This document shows, piece by piece, positions 1-7,322 of a DNA stretch of 34,129 nucleotides. Under the pieces are notes generated by a model. It did not search any database and was not told the origin of the DNA. It saw only the letters and a program-made list of their open reading frames with translations. Each line of letters opens with the position of its first letter. Positions within the stretch are counted from its first letter, which is position 1. This stretch comes from Fangia hongkongensis FSC776 = DSM 21703. Lineage in GTDB: Bacteria > Pseudomonadota > Gammaproteobacteria > Francisellales > Francisellaceae. The stretch is from positions 1-34,129 of the forward strand of contig NZ_KB902252.1 in assembly GCF_000379445.1 (NCBI RefSeq), written 5' to 3'. The position numbers and the translations under genes are program-made.

Positions 1-1
1 T

Positions 2-67
2 AATGCAATCTCAGCGGGAATGGGAATGAATCTTAAGCATGTGATGAGGTTATTGACACCTGTTTAG
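2..67 (+). CDS. C-terminal end of a CDS cut by the window edge, possibly a transposase
   Basis: An open frame enters from the left edge and ends at the TAG at 65-67, giving 21 residues (NAISAGMGMNLKHVMRLLTP and a final V). The NLK-x-x-x-RLL pattern resembles the last helix of many DDE-type (IS5/IS1182-like) transposases, but the tail is too short to assign. No terminal inverted repeat can be recognised just downstream. It may equally be chance coding in debris. Confidence 0.25.
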   Translation, partial: NAISAGMGMNLKHVMRLLTPV

Positions 68-87
68 ACATACCTGACACAGATTAA

Positions 88-201
88 ATGAGTCACTCTG
101 GTAGATGGGTTGGGTATTTGTGTCCTGCATGTCACTGTTTGATTTATTTTTATCCAGAAGAAGCTGGCTCAACTCAATTAGGGCATATCTTTGAGTTTTG
201 A
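88..201 (+). CDS. Small ORF with a CPAC motif, probably a remnant
   Basis: An ATG follows a stop codon directly at 85-87 and opens a 37-residue frame containing GYLCPACHCLIYFYPEE, so it has a Cys-x-x-Cys-x-Cys cluster that could bind metal. There is no convincing ribosome binding site. The next ORF (325-909) lies in the same frame after two further stops at 199-201 and 214-216, so both pieces may be relics of one decayed gene. I do not recognise the family. Confidence 0.2.
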   Translation: MSHSGRWVGYLCPACHCLIYFYPEEAGSTQLGHIFEF

Positions 202-324
202 AATAAAGTTCAGTGAACAATAAACACACAAAAACAATGTGAAAAGCTACTTTTTCAGGGGCGACTAACTAACTTTGGACTGGCATCAAATGCAGACTCT
301 CCACAAGAAAAAGCAGACAAAGAG

Positions 325-909
325 TTGGTGGACAGTATTATTCACCAAAGGCATCAGCTACATGGTGGAAAGAGCGCTGCAGTGATGGAAAAGGGGAGTA
401 TTTTGAGTGTACAAAGATGGAGCCCTTTGTTAAATGATGCTTTAATCATGGCAGGATGTGCTCATGGCTGTGAGTTTCATGTGGCGCTGAATGAGGAAGA
501 AAGTGACTGTATTCAAAATATTTGGTTAGAATATAGCGAAAGCAGTGTTAATAATATTCTATCAGATAATCAAGCAGTCTGGCTGAAGCTATTAACGCAA
601 CACAAAACGATGTTATGGAAAGGTGGCGTTCCACGCGTATTTACAAGAGAGCTACTTGGATTGCAGTGTTTTGGTTATGAGGCTAAATTTCATCCATTAC
701 AGCTATCTTTTTACCCGAAGTCAAGTAAGGTAAGTAATAGAGAAAAGATAAATTTTTCAGAATATATAATCCATTTAAGAAATTCAGGTATGAGTTTGCC
801 TGATGAGGAAAAAATCATGATGCAAATATCTATATTTTTATTTGGGGAGAGCAACAAAAACCTGCTGAATTATTATTTTAGACAAAACCAATCATTACAA
901 AGTGCATAG
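325..909 (+). CDS. Uncharacterised protein, start uncertain, possibly a truncated gene
   Basis: This is a soluble-looking frame of up to 194 residues with no signal peptide or membrane segment and no motif I recognise. The first in-frame start here is TTG, followed directly by GTG, and neither has a well-placed Shine-Dalgarno site. A GTG-ATG pair at 382-387 has a purine-rich GGAAAGAG about ten bases upstream and would give about 174 residues. The frame stays open back to 217 without a good start (reading LTNFGLASNADSPQEKADKE just before), which suggests a gene that has lost its 5' end. The neighbouring debris at 1-216 fits that view. Function unknown. Confidence 0.45.
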   Translation: MVDSIIHQRHQLHGGKSAAVMEKGSILSVQRWSPLLNDALIMAGCAHGCEFHVALNEEESDCIQNIWLEYSESSVNNILSDNQAVWLKLLTQHKTMLWKGGVPRVFTRELLGLQCFGYEAKFHPLQLSFYPKSSKVSNREKINFSEYIIHLRNSGMSLPDEEKIMMQISIFLFGESNKNLLNYYFRQNQSLQSA

Positions 910-975
910 TAATTGGCATATCATATCTAAACTGTCTAGAATAGGATAGGTTTTCAGAAGATATGATAGGACGTG

Positions 976-1689
976 ATGCAGGTTATTAATAAACCACTAC
1001 TTCGAACTGCAGTTTTAAATACAAAAAGAGAAATACTCCTTATAGATGCGTATGGCGAAAATACGAGCGAGCATGATCCCTATAAACATTATGCAAAACA
1101 TGTTTCTGAAGTCCCTTATGCAAATGCTTTAACACAAGATCAGTTGACTGTTATCGATGATTTAATCCTTAGTAAAAAAATTCAGTCGGTGAAAATCAAC
1201 GGCATTATTACTTTAAATACAGGTAGAACCTATTATCGTGAAATTGATCGTAGAGCTATTGTGAATACCAATCAAGAGGTGATTGGATTACGTTTTAGTT
1301 CAAAAGTTGCGCCTGAAATACCGTATCTTCCCTTATTTTTTAAGCATGAGGCTATAGATGAGTATGCGCGTCAGATTGGTTTATCCTTATCACAGTTTAA
1401 AGTTTTAATGTATCGTGTATACTTTCCTAAAATGAGTGTAGATGATATTGCAAAACATGCTGAAATTAGCACCAATAGTGTATATCGTTATTCATCTTTG
1501 AGCAAAGAAATTCTTGATATACCGGGGTTTTCAGGAGCATATGTTGCAACGATATTAGATGATTTAGGTGTATTTGAAATATTTGCTGACTATCTGACTT
1601 CTTGTTATGTCAGGCAGGATGATTATGCTTTTTTACAAGAGAGTGACGCAGTGAATCTCCCCTTAAAACGATTGCTACGTGTATTCTAG
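976..1689 (+). CDS. LuxR-type helix-turn-helix transcriptional regulator
   Basis: The protein is 237 residues. The ATG at 976 is chosen over the adjacent GTG at 973 because TAGGA at 966-970 is well placed for it. The N-terminal two thirds look like a PAS-type sensory region: a central strand-rich stretch with TGRTYYREIDRRAIVNTNQE, then NQEVIGLRF. The C-terminal part carries a LuxR-like helix-turn-helix: LSQFKVLMYRVYFPKMSVDD, then IAKHAEISTNSVYRY and a long helix. The same order and similar residues occur in the regulator at 18833-19471 (EFKLLYLKVFYKLRASDIAK, then LGVGLNTVYMY), so the two are paralogues. Together they bracket the exported RHS gene group. The ligand and targets are unknown; control of that group is inference from position. 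Confidence 0.72.
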   Translation: MQVINKPLLRTAVLNTKREILLIDAYGENTSEHDPYKHYAKHVSEVPYANALTQDQLTVIDDLILSKKIQSVKINGIITLNTGRTYYREIDRRAIVNTNQEVIGLRFSSKVAPEIPYLPLFFKHEAIDEYARQIGLSLSQFKVLMYRVYFPKMSVDDIAKHAEISTNSVYRYSSLSKEILDIPGFSGAYVATILDDLGVFEIFADYLTSCYVRQDDYAFLQESDAVNLPLKRLLRVF

Positions 1690-1866
1690 TCACTCCATTA
1701 TATAAACAAGTAAATTCTTTCATGAAGACTCTTTCTACCTGTAGATCCCAGCTTGGCATTTATTGGAGGGAGTCTAATTATTAATTTTTGATTTTTTTTA
1801 ATATAGTCTTTATTGCTATTGCGCATCAAAATAAGCCTACGTTCGTTATCAAGAAGATTATCAGTT

Positions 1867-2031
1867 ATGTATAGTGGGTGGTACTTTAGAGAAATTGCTA
1901 AACGAGAGATTGATAAAGTGGGTACATCAAAAAGCCTATCAAAGAGGGATTGGAAGCTTTTATTTTTTGCTAGTAGCCCAATACTACTTATTGCTACGAG
2001 CGTTGTCCTTGCCTGCTTTTTAGTTAGGTAA
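1867..2031 (+). CDS. Possible small tail-anchored membrane protein
   Basis: This frame would give 54 residues: a charged N-terminal half (REIAKREIDKVGTSKSLSKR) and a C-terminal hydrophobic helix (LLFFASSPILLIATSVVLAC), ending in FLVR. The layout resembles a one-helix membrane protein. A weak AAGAAG lies about ten bases before the ATG. A longer minus-strand frame overlaps it but lacks a ribosome binding site. The family is unknown and coding is uncertain. Confidence 0.3.
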   Translation: MYSGWYFREIAKREIDKVGTSKSLSKRDWKLLFFASSPILLIATSVVLACFLVR

Positions 2032-2067
2032 TGTGAATTAAAAAATGTACTTAAGAGAATGAAAATA

Positions 2068-2199
2068 ATGAAAAAATTAATAGCAGTATATATGACGGTA
2101 CTAGTATTAGCGCTAAGAAGCACTGCGTTTGCATCTAATACTGATTATGTATCAAGCGCTACAACACATGCTTATAAACACAGCCTAGTACAAAGTTAA
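2068..2199 (+). CDS. Small exported peptide with a signal sequence
   Basis: The 43-residue product begins MKKLIAVYMTVLVLALRSTA and continues FA-SNTDYVSS. It has a basic start, a hydrophobic core and a plausible signal-peptidase site after AFA, leaving a mature peptide of about 21 residues (SNTDYVSSATTHAYKHSLVQ, then S). AAGAG at 2053-2057 lies ten bases before this ATG. An ATG three codons earlier, at 2059, is an alternative. It stands alone about 100 bases before the tpx gene. The mature part matches nothing I know; it could be a signalling or envelope peptide, or the 5' remnant of a longer exported protein. Confidence 0.42.
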   Translation: MKKLIAVYMTVLVLALRSTAFASNTDYVSSATTHAYKHSLVQS

Positions 2200-2301
2200 G
2201 TAGAAACAAAATATAAGTTGGTTAGGTTTTTCTATGGATATTATTTCTGCTGCATTGAGATACATGCTCTATAACTCGGAGAAATATGGAGGTAAAAGTC
2301 G

Positions 2302-2883
2302 ATGAAACGATTATTAAAAGTATCAGTTATCATAGCGGGGATGGCCTCTTGTACTGCTGGAATGTCGTTAGATATTACTTCAGATGCAAACGGCACGGTA
2401 ATGCTGCCAGATAGGCAGTTACACAAGGGTGAAAGAGCGCCTGTTGTAACTTTAGTCGACTCACGATATAAGCCAGTTACAATTGGTGGTGTAACAGGCA
2501 AGGTACAAATTATCTCAACAATTGAATCATTTAACACCTCTGTATGTGATCAGCAAAGCATGTTATTAAATGACATGGCTAAAGAGCTACCCGATGCAAG
2601 TGTTACCGTTGTGACAACCAATCAGCCTTTTATTGTGGATGCGTTTGAGAAAAAACATCCACTGCCAAATATTAAGGTATTATCTGCCTTTGATAATAAA
2701 GCCTTTGGGATGAAATATGGAGTACAGGTCGTAGGTGGAGAGCTCCGTGGCATTACCGCGCGATCAGTGTTCGTTGTTGCCCCAGATGGTGACATAGTTT
2801 ACAAAGAAATCACAAGTAATATTGATCATATGCCCAATCTAAAAGCTGTATATAAAGCAGCAAAGAGTGCAATTAAACAATAA
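2302..2883 (+). CDS. tpx: Exported thiol peroxidase (Tpx-type peroxiredoxin)
   Basis: This is a peroxiredoxin of the atypical 2-Cys Tpx group, which reduces hydrogen peroxide and alkyl hydroperoxides. The 193-residue protein starts at an ATG eight bases after a perfect GGAGGT (2288-2293). The core shows VMLPDRQLHKGERAPVVTLV near residues 33-52, the peroxidatic cysteine Cys82 in NTSVCDQQ, and the Tpx-like end GELRGITARSVFVVAPDG. Two things are unusual. A hydrophobic leader (MKRLLKVSVIIAGMASCTAG) precedes the usual start, so the enzyme is probably periplasmic or, with Cys17 in a marginal lipobox, a lipoprotein. There is also no second cysteine in the mature part: the resolving position falls in FEKKHPLPN, so it would work as a 1-Cys enzyme. 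It overlaps the next gene's GTG start and probably shares its transcript. Confidence 0.85.
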   Translation: MKRLLKVSVIIAGMASCTAGMSLDITSDANGTVMLPDRQLHKGERAPVVTLVDSRYKPVTIGGVTGKVQIISTIESFNTSVCDQQSMLLNDMAKELPDASVTVVTTNQPFIVDAFEKKHPLPNIKVLSAFDNKAFGMKYGVQVVGGELRGITARSVFVVAPDGDIVYKEITSNIDHMPNLKAVYKAAKSAIKQ

Positions 2884-3586
2884 AAACCCCCAAGATATGT
2901 TAATAGAAGAAAAAAATAAAAACACAGTATATAGTGCAGGGTCTATAGCTTATGAAATCCTCTCATCTGAACGATTAGAAGAAACCATTCGTTTTGTGAC
3001 AGAGCACTTTGTTGAGCATGAATATTTAACAAGAGAGTCAGGGCTTGATTATGCAAGTTTTGAGCGGTTTTCTCGCTTGTACTGTCAGGCATCTTTATGT
3101 CATCGGCTATCTATTATCGCTGTTGATACAGAGATTAATGAAGTCATTGGCTTTGCAATTAATGAAGACCCTAATTCTCCAATGGCTGTAGATGCAAGCA
3201 TTTTTTATGATATTAGTGTGAACTTTCACCCATTTTTAGAAATGCTTACCGAGTTAAGTGCACGTTATTTAACAATTCCTTCTCAGGAAAAAATGAGTTT
3301 TCACCTGTATTTACTAGGTGTAAAACCTCAATATCAGGGAAAGGGTATTGGGAAGGCATTGGTCGAGCTCTCAGAGATAAGAGCACGTCAAAAAGGTTTT
3401 CGATATATTGTGATTGAAGCCACAAGTCCTCCAACTAAACCAATTTGTGAAAGGCTAAACTACACAAATTTAGGTCATGTATCTTATCGAGATTTCACTT
3501 TAGATGGTGAAAAGCCATATGAGCATATTATAGATTATGAAGGGCCGTATTTGTTTATTAAGGCATTTGATGATGTGGACTCTTAA
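2867..3586 (+). CDS. GNAT-family N-acetyltransferase
   Basis: The 239-residue protein carries the acetyl-CoA-binding motif A of the GNAT fold, LLGVKPQYQGKGIGKALVEL, near residues 148-167. Strand beta-5 follows (RYIVIEATSPPTKPICERLN) with the typical late Tyr/Asn region. The N-terminal half resembles an arylalkylamine-type GNAT with a long insertion before motif A. The acceptor substrate cannot be told from sequence. The start is uncertain: GTG at 2867 overlaps the end of tpx by 17 bases, and ATG at 2897 would remove ten residues; neither has a strong ribosome binding site. The gene ends two bases before the permease start, so the three genes from 2302 to 4959 look like one operon, perhaps for import and modification of an amine or amino acid. 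Confidence 0.85.
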   Translation: MQLNNKNPQDMLIEEKNKNTVYSAGSIAYEILSSERLEETIRFVTEHFVEHEYLTRESGLDYASFERFSRLYCQASLCHRLSIIAVDTEINEVIGFAINEDPNSPMAVDASIFYDISVNFHPFLEMLTELSARYLTIPSQEKMSFHLYLLGVKPQYQGKGIGKALVELSEIRARQKGFRYIVIEATSPPTKPICERLNYTNLGHVSYRDFTLDGEKPYEHIIDYEGPYLFIKAFDDVDS

Positions 3587-3588
3587 TA

Positions 3589-4959
3589 ATGAGCAACTTT
3601 AATGTAGAAAAATTTGGTTACAAGCAAGAGCTATCAAGAAAACTAAACCTTTGGCAATTAACTGCTTTTGGCGTGAATTATATGATTCCCCTAGCGCCAG
3701 CGATTATTTTTGGTATGATAGCCTCTAGCTCAGGGGGCTCAGTTGCCTTACCCTATTTACTTGGTTTTTTAGCGATGTTATTAACTGCAAACGCGTATGT
3801 GTTTATGGTAAGAAAGTTTCCTTTATCTGGATCGGTCTATACCTATGTTGGCAAGAGCATGGGTAAAAAAATGGGCTTTCTTGCAGGTTGGATATTGCTA
3901 TTAGATTATATTTTAATTCCAACAGTTACCTCAGTGAGTGCTGTTTTATATTTCCAAAACTATTTTCCAAATATTCCCTTTTCAGTGCTGCTTATTGGTT
4001 TTGCACTTGTTACGGGATTAATAAATCTATTTGGTGTAAAACTATTGGCAAATTTGGGCCTTGGGCTTTTGCTTGTAGGGGAAGTTGTTTTAGTTATAAG
4101 CTTTATCACATGGGGACATGCAGCCACCGTTAAGGCAGGCAGTTGGCATGGCTTGTTTAGCGCCTTACCATTTCATATTTCAAGTGTTAGTGCGTTATTT
4201 ACAGCAACCTCTTTAGCGGTATTAAGTTATCTTGGCTTTGATGCTATTACGACGTTATCAGAGGAGGCGAAAAACCCGATCAGAGATATTCCTAGGGCAA
4301 TTTTTCTCTCAATTTGTATTGGCGCATTAACGATGTTTCTTTGTGGTTATTTAGGTATTTTGGCGGCATCACATTTAAGCACTCATTTAGCTGATCCAAC
4401 TTGGCAGAATACAGCACTTTTTTTCATTACTAAAGAGGCAGGTGGAAATATTGTATCGATTATATTTACCTCTGGCTTTATTCTGTCAATGTTTGTCTTT
4501 AATGTTGTAGCAACAACCGCTGGGTCAAGATTACTGTATGCAATGGGGCGAGATAATGTTTTACCAAAGGCAATATTTGGCCAGGTAAATAAACGCTTCA
4601 AAACACCACATTTTAATATTTTTATTATTATTGTGGTTGAGTGTGTGGTTGGACTGTTAGTGCCTTTAAATACCATTGGTGAGATGGTAAATTTTGGCGC
4701 ACTTGTCGGCTTTATTCTACTAAATATTTCGGTTATCTACTTTAGTATGAAGGATATCCACAATATAAAGACTAGATTAATAGGTCTTTGGCTGAAGCAA
4801 TTTATATTGCCTATATGTGCAGTATGTATCCTTGCAAGTATTTTGTTTTCGATGAGTAGCATTTCGTTAATGGTCGGGTTAAGTTGGCTTGTTATGGGAG
4901 TTATTTATTATTATCAACGTGCCATTAGCTCAAAAAATGCAAATTTAAGTTTCAAGTAA
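3589..4959 (+). CDS. APC-superfamily amino acid / polyamine permease
   Basis: This is an inner-membrane secondary transporter of 456 residues with about twelve hydrophobic segments. The first (NLWQLTAFGVNYMIPLAPAI) begins after a short cytoplasmic tail, as in APC permeases. The family's substrate loop is visible as LSYLGFDAITTLSEEAKNPI near residue 215, followed by RDIPRAIFLS, and TTAGSRLLYAMGRDNVLPK lies near residue 310. The general look is closest to putrescine or neutral amino-acid importers of the PuuP/YcaM type, but substrate cannot be read from sequence. It begins two bases after the acetyltransferase stop, so translation is probably coupled. A small hairpin lies just downstream. Confidence 0.88.
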   Translation: MSNFNVEKFGYKQELSRKLNLWQLTAFGVNYMIPLAPAIIFGMIASSSGGSVALPYLLGFLAMLLTANAYVFMVRKFPLSGSVYTYVGKSMGKKMGFLAGWILLLDYILIPTVTSVSAVLYFQNYFPNIPFSVLLIGFALVTGLINLFGVKLLANLGLGLLLVGEVVLVISFITWGHAATVKAGSWHGLFSALPFHISSVSALFTATSLAVLSYLGFDAITTLSEEAKNPIRDIPRAIFLSICIGALTMFLCGYLGILAASHLSTHLADPTWQNTALFFITKEAGGNIVSIIFTSGFILSMFVFNVVATTAGSRLLYAMGRDNVLPKAIFGQVNKRFKTPHFNIFIIIVVECVVGLLVPLNTIGEMVNFGALVGFILLNISVIYFSMKDIHNIKTRLIGLWLKQFILPICAVCILASILFSMSSISLMVGLSWLVMGVIYYYQRAISSKNANLSFK

Positions 4960-4970
4960 TTAATTATGCC

Positions 4971-4987
4971 ATGAGTGTAACGCTCAT
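4971..4987 (+). terminator. Small hairpin after the permease gene
   Basis: ATGAGTG and CGCTCAT form a seven-pair stem with one G-T pair and a three-base loop, eleven bases after the permease stop. It is not followed by a proper T-run, so it is at best a weak terminator or an mRNA 3'-end stabiliser. Confidence 0.3.
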
Positions 4988-5088
4988 AGTTTCCTACTAT
5001 CCCTATGTATTACACAAGAAAAGGACTTGCTCTGACATCTGGTCTGCCGCTGTTGTCTATGATTGCTTATCAGTATTAAAGCATATAA

Positions 5089-5117
5089 AAATAACATACA
5101 CTATTTTCATGTTATTT
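5089..5117. repeat. AT-rich palindrome in the gene-free stretch
   Basis: AAATAACAT (5089-5097) is matched perfectly by ATGTTATTT (5109-5117) across eleven bases. It lies in the 469-base gap between the permease and the exported-protein cluster and could be a binding site for a dimeric regulator; no function is shown by the sequence. Confidence 0.4.
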
Positions 5118-5291
5118 CCTCTGAATAATTCATTTTAAATGCTATAGAAAAAGTTTTTTTTCCTATATTACTTTATTTTGATTCATGGCGTATATTTTAC
5201 TTAGATGTCTAGCGACATTTATTTATGGGAAGAGGGTAAGTAATTTTATCAATTAAATATTTTAACGAGCCGGTTACACATGTGGGGTGTG

Positions 5292-5333
5292 TCTAATGTT
5301 GTACCCTTGGTTCATTAAGGGTGCAACATTAGA
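5292..5333. repeat. Long hairpin with 17-base arms upstream of the exported-protein cluster
   Basis: TCTAATGTTGTACCCTT (5292-5308) pairs with AAGGGTGCAACATTAGA (5317-5333) over all 17 positions with one G-T pair and an eight-base loop. An outer GAGCC (5267-5271) can pair with GGCTC (5340-5344), and ACACA/TGTGT (5276-5280, 5288-5292) offers a competing fold. No T-run follows, so it is not a classical terminator. It may be a small insertion-element relic, a bidirectional end, or a leader structure for the gene at 5429. No second copy was seen in the window. Apart from this, the palindrome at 5089 and the hairpin at 4971, I see nothing else in 4960-5428. Confidence 0.6.
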
Positions 5334-5428
5334 TGGGCGGGCTCAGTTGCTAGATTGATTTTATTATCTTTTTCTATATTGAAGTCAATGTTTATACGCT
5401 TGGCTAATGATTATCAAATGGGGATGAA

Positions 5429-7312
5429 ATGATGAGAAAGGGTTATTTATATTTAATCAGTGCAGCTATGTTTTTTTCGTATAATGCTGGGAACTCTGCA
5501 GCTAGATCAGCAAGTGCAGATCCATATTTATGCATTAATAATTTTTCGTCAGTTCCAGTAGGGACTAAAGCATATCTCGGCACCAGAAAAAGAGATGATT
5601 ATAAGGTAAGTGATTTAAATGACAAGCCTTATATAGAAGTCACTGAAGCGCTTAGTCAAAGCTCGGGTATTTACTGTATGTCGAGCAAAATTGCAGATGT
5701 ATATATTGATAAAAATGCAGGGAGTGGTGATATTTATGTGAGGTTTTTGACTCAAACCGGCTGGTATTCAAAGATGTTATCATCTGCTGTGTTTCTTGAT
5801 GGTGACTATAAATTTTCAGAGGCAGATGTTCAGCGGTTTGATGGTGTGAAAGATGGCGAGACTTCACTTTTATGCATCTCTAGGCATGGATGGGGTCAAT
5901 GTCTTCATGGTAAAATTAGTGATTATGGGACAGCATTAGATTATACCTATAACCTTGGGGCTGATTACAGTAAATATCAAACACTAGATAACCCGACATT
6001 AAAGATTAATCTGGATAAAAACAATTTAGCCATTAATGGTAGTAATGTTAAGCTGAGAGTGACCCTGTTAGGGTCAAGTGCAGATGCTGATACGGATATA
6101 ACACCTCATATTTATTATCAAGAGTCGGGTGAAGCCAAAAATGGTGTTGTTCTCGATCCTAGCAGCTTTTATCAGCTCTATGGTGATATTCCATTACATC
6201 TGAAACAATCAGACTTGAAGCTTGTGATATCCATTTTCTATCAAGGGCTTGATCCAAATATAACGGATAAAAAGATTGCCTATCTTGTGTTGGAGAAAAA
6301 TGATGAGGGTTCTGAGAATGCTAAACAGTCACACTATAGCATTATTGAAAGTGACGCACGCTTTGGCTGGAAACTGGAAACAGTGGATGGCAATACACAA
6401 AAATTAGTTGCGCCAGATACAGCATCTCAATTACAAGGGGATTATACAGGAGATTTGGCTGTTAGCAGCAATAGTGATGCGCTAACAGCTAAGGATAATA
6501 TTGCTTATGCTGGCGATGCTATTAACTATACCTTTAGATATCCAGTTGGTTCCACGCTTTCAGGCGTGAGTATTGAAAATGGTATGCAGGCGTTTTCGCA
6601 TTTTATTTGGGCGAGTGGCGATCCTGATGTATACCCCTTTATTCAGTATGAGTGGGGGTTTCCTGATAATCTTGATGCAGATGTCTTTTATCGATATGAC
6701 AGTGTAAATAGTGAGGCTTTGCCAGGGGTTTCCAAGCATAGTGATGACTTTGAAATGACCCATACTTACTATTCATACGGCTATATTGATTCGAATAATG
6801 GTGTTGTTGATAATAACTCAGCTGAAGATATACAGTATTATCCAATAAGCTTTAATGTCATCAATAAGAAGTTATTTGATTACTCTCAAGCAAGCTTAAA
6901 GCCTTACTTATCTTATATAAATGCCTCAGGGAATTTGCAAAGCTATCACTATAGCTATGGGCTTAATTTTACTGAAGGACTTACTCTGTCGACTAAAGAA
7001 GCACAGTGTCATATTAATGCAGAAACGGGGAAAGTATCTTGCATTTTGATGTTTGCTTTAGATGACTATATGACGGACTTTAAACTTGTTGATTTATCTA
7101 TCAGTGCCGGCATGTATGGGTTTGCAAAACCAGAGTCAGGGACTTTGGAAGTAACGCAGGTAGCGCGAGATGCTTATGAGCTTAGCTATGATACATTCGG
7201 TGGCTATCACTATGAATCGGGTGCTGGGAAAATGAAGATAACTGGCGTGGTGATGGATGACTTTGGTGTAAAGCATTCGTTTGATATTTCACCAAGTGTA
7301 ACCAAAGGTTAA
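5429..7312 (+). CDS. Large exported protein of unknown family, first of a related pair
   Basis: The 627-residue protein has a signal peptide (YLYLISAAMFFSYNAGNSAA, likely cut near SASA-DPYL). After that it is rich in Tyr, Asp, Ser and Gly with no membrane segment, as expected for a beta-strand-rich secreted or periplasmic protein. Either ATG (5429 or 5432) can use GGGGAT just upstream. It is a distant paralogue of the next protein. Shared landmarks are DPSSFYQLYG / SPSSFKNYTK, SIIESDARFGWKLE / SLVEQDSRFGALLE, a WGFPDNLDADVFYRY / WGYPDGKYPEHLYYTY block, and a C-terminal ITGVVMDDFGVKHSFD / ISGALEDENGNVHTFY end. I recognise no enzyme or toxin motif. It opens the six-gene exported cluster, so a role in assembling, carrying or binding the RHS proteins is a reasonable guess. 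Confidence 0.75.
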   Translation: MMRKGYLYLISAAMFFSYNAGNSAARSASADPYLCINNFSSVPVGTKAYLGTRKRDDYKVSDLNDKPYIEVTEALSQSSGIYCMSSKIADVYIDKNAGSGDIYVRFLTQTGWYSKMLSSAVFLDGDYKFSEADVQRFDGVKDGETSLLCISRHGWGQCLHGKISDYGTALDYTYNLGADYSKYQTLDNPTLKINLDKNNLAINGSNVKLRVTLLGSSADADTDITPHIYYQESGEAKNGVVLDPSSFYQLYGDIPLHLKQSDLKLVISIFYQGLDPNITDKKIAYLVLEKNDEGSENAKQSHYSIIESDARFGWKLETVDGNTQKLVAPDTASQLQGDYTGDLAVSSNSDALTAKDNIAYAGDAINYTFRYPVGSTLSGVSIENGMQAFSHFIWASGDPDVYPFIQYEWGFPDNLDADVFYRYDSVNSEALPGVSKHSDDFEMTHTYYSYGYIDSNNGVVDNNSAEDIQYYPISFNVINKKLFDYSQASLKPYLSYINASGNLQSYHYSYGLNFTEGLTLSTKEAQCHINAETGKVSCILMFALDDYMTDFKLVDLSISAGMYGFAKPESGTLEVTQVARDAYELSYDTFGGYHYESGAGKMKITGVVMDDFGVKHSFDISPSVTKG

Positions 7313-7322
7313 GGAGGGAGGT

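Noticed and set aside
53-58. TTGACA as a promoter for the ORF at 325
   Set aside because: No -10 box lies at the right distance; the sequence 17 bases on reads GACACA.
1698-2123. Minus-strand frame of 141 residues with a hydrophobic N-terminus
   Set aside because: It starts at GTG without a ribosome binding site, overlaps two better-supported plus-strand small frames, and much of it is the complement of the signal-peptide gene and AT-rich spacer.
2234-2305. A 23-codon frame whose TGA overlaps the tpx start (ATGA), a possible leader peptide
   Set aside because: It overlaps the strong tpx ribosome binding site, has only a weak site of its own, and its sequence shows no run of regulatory codons.
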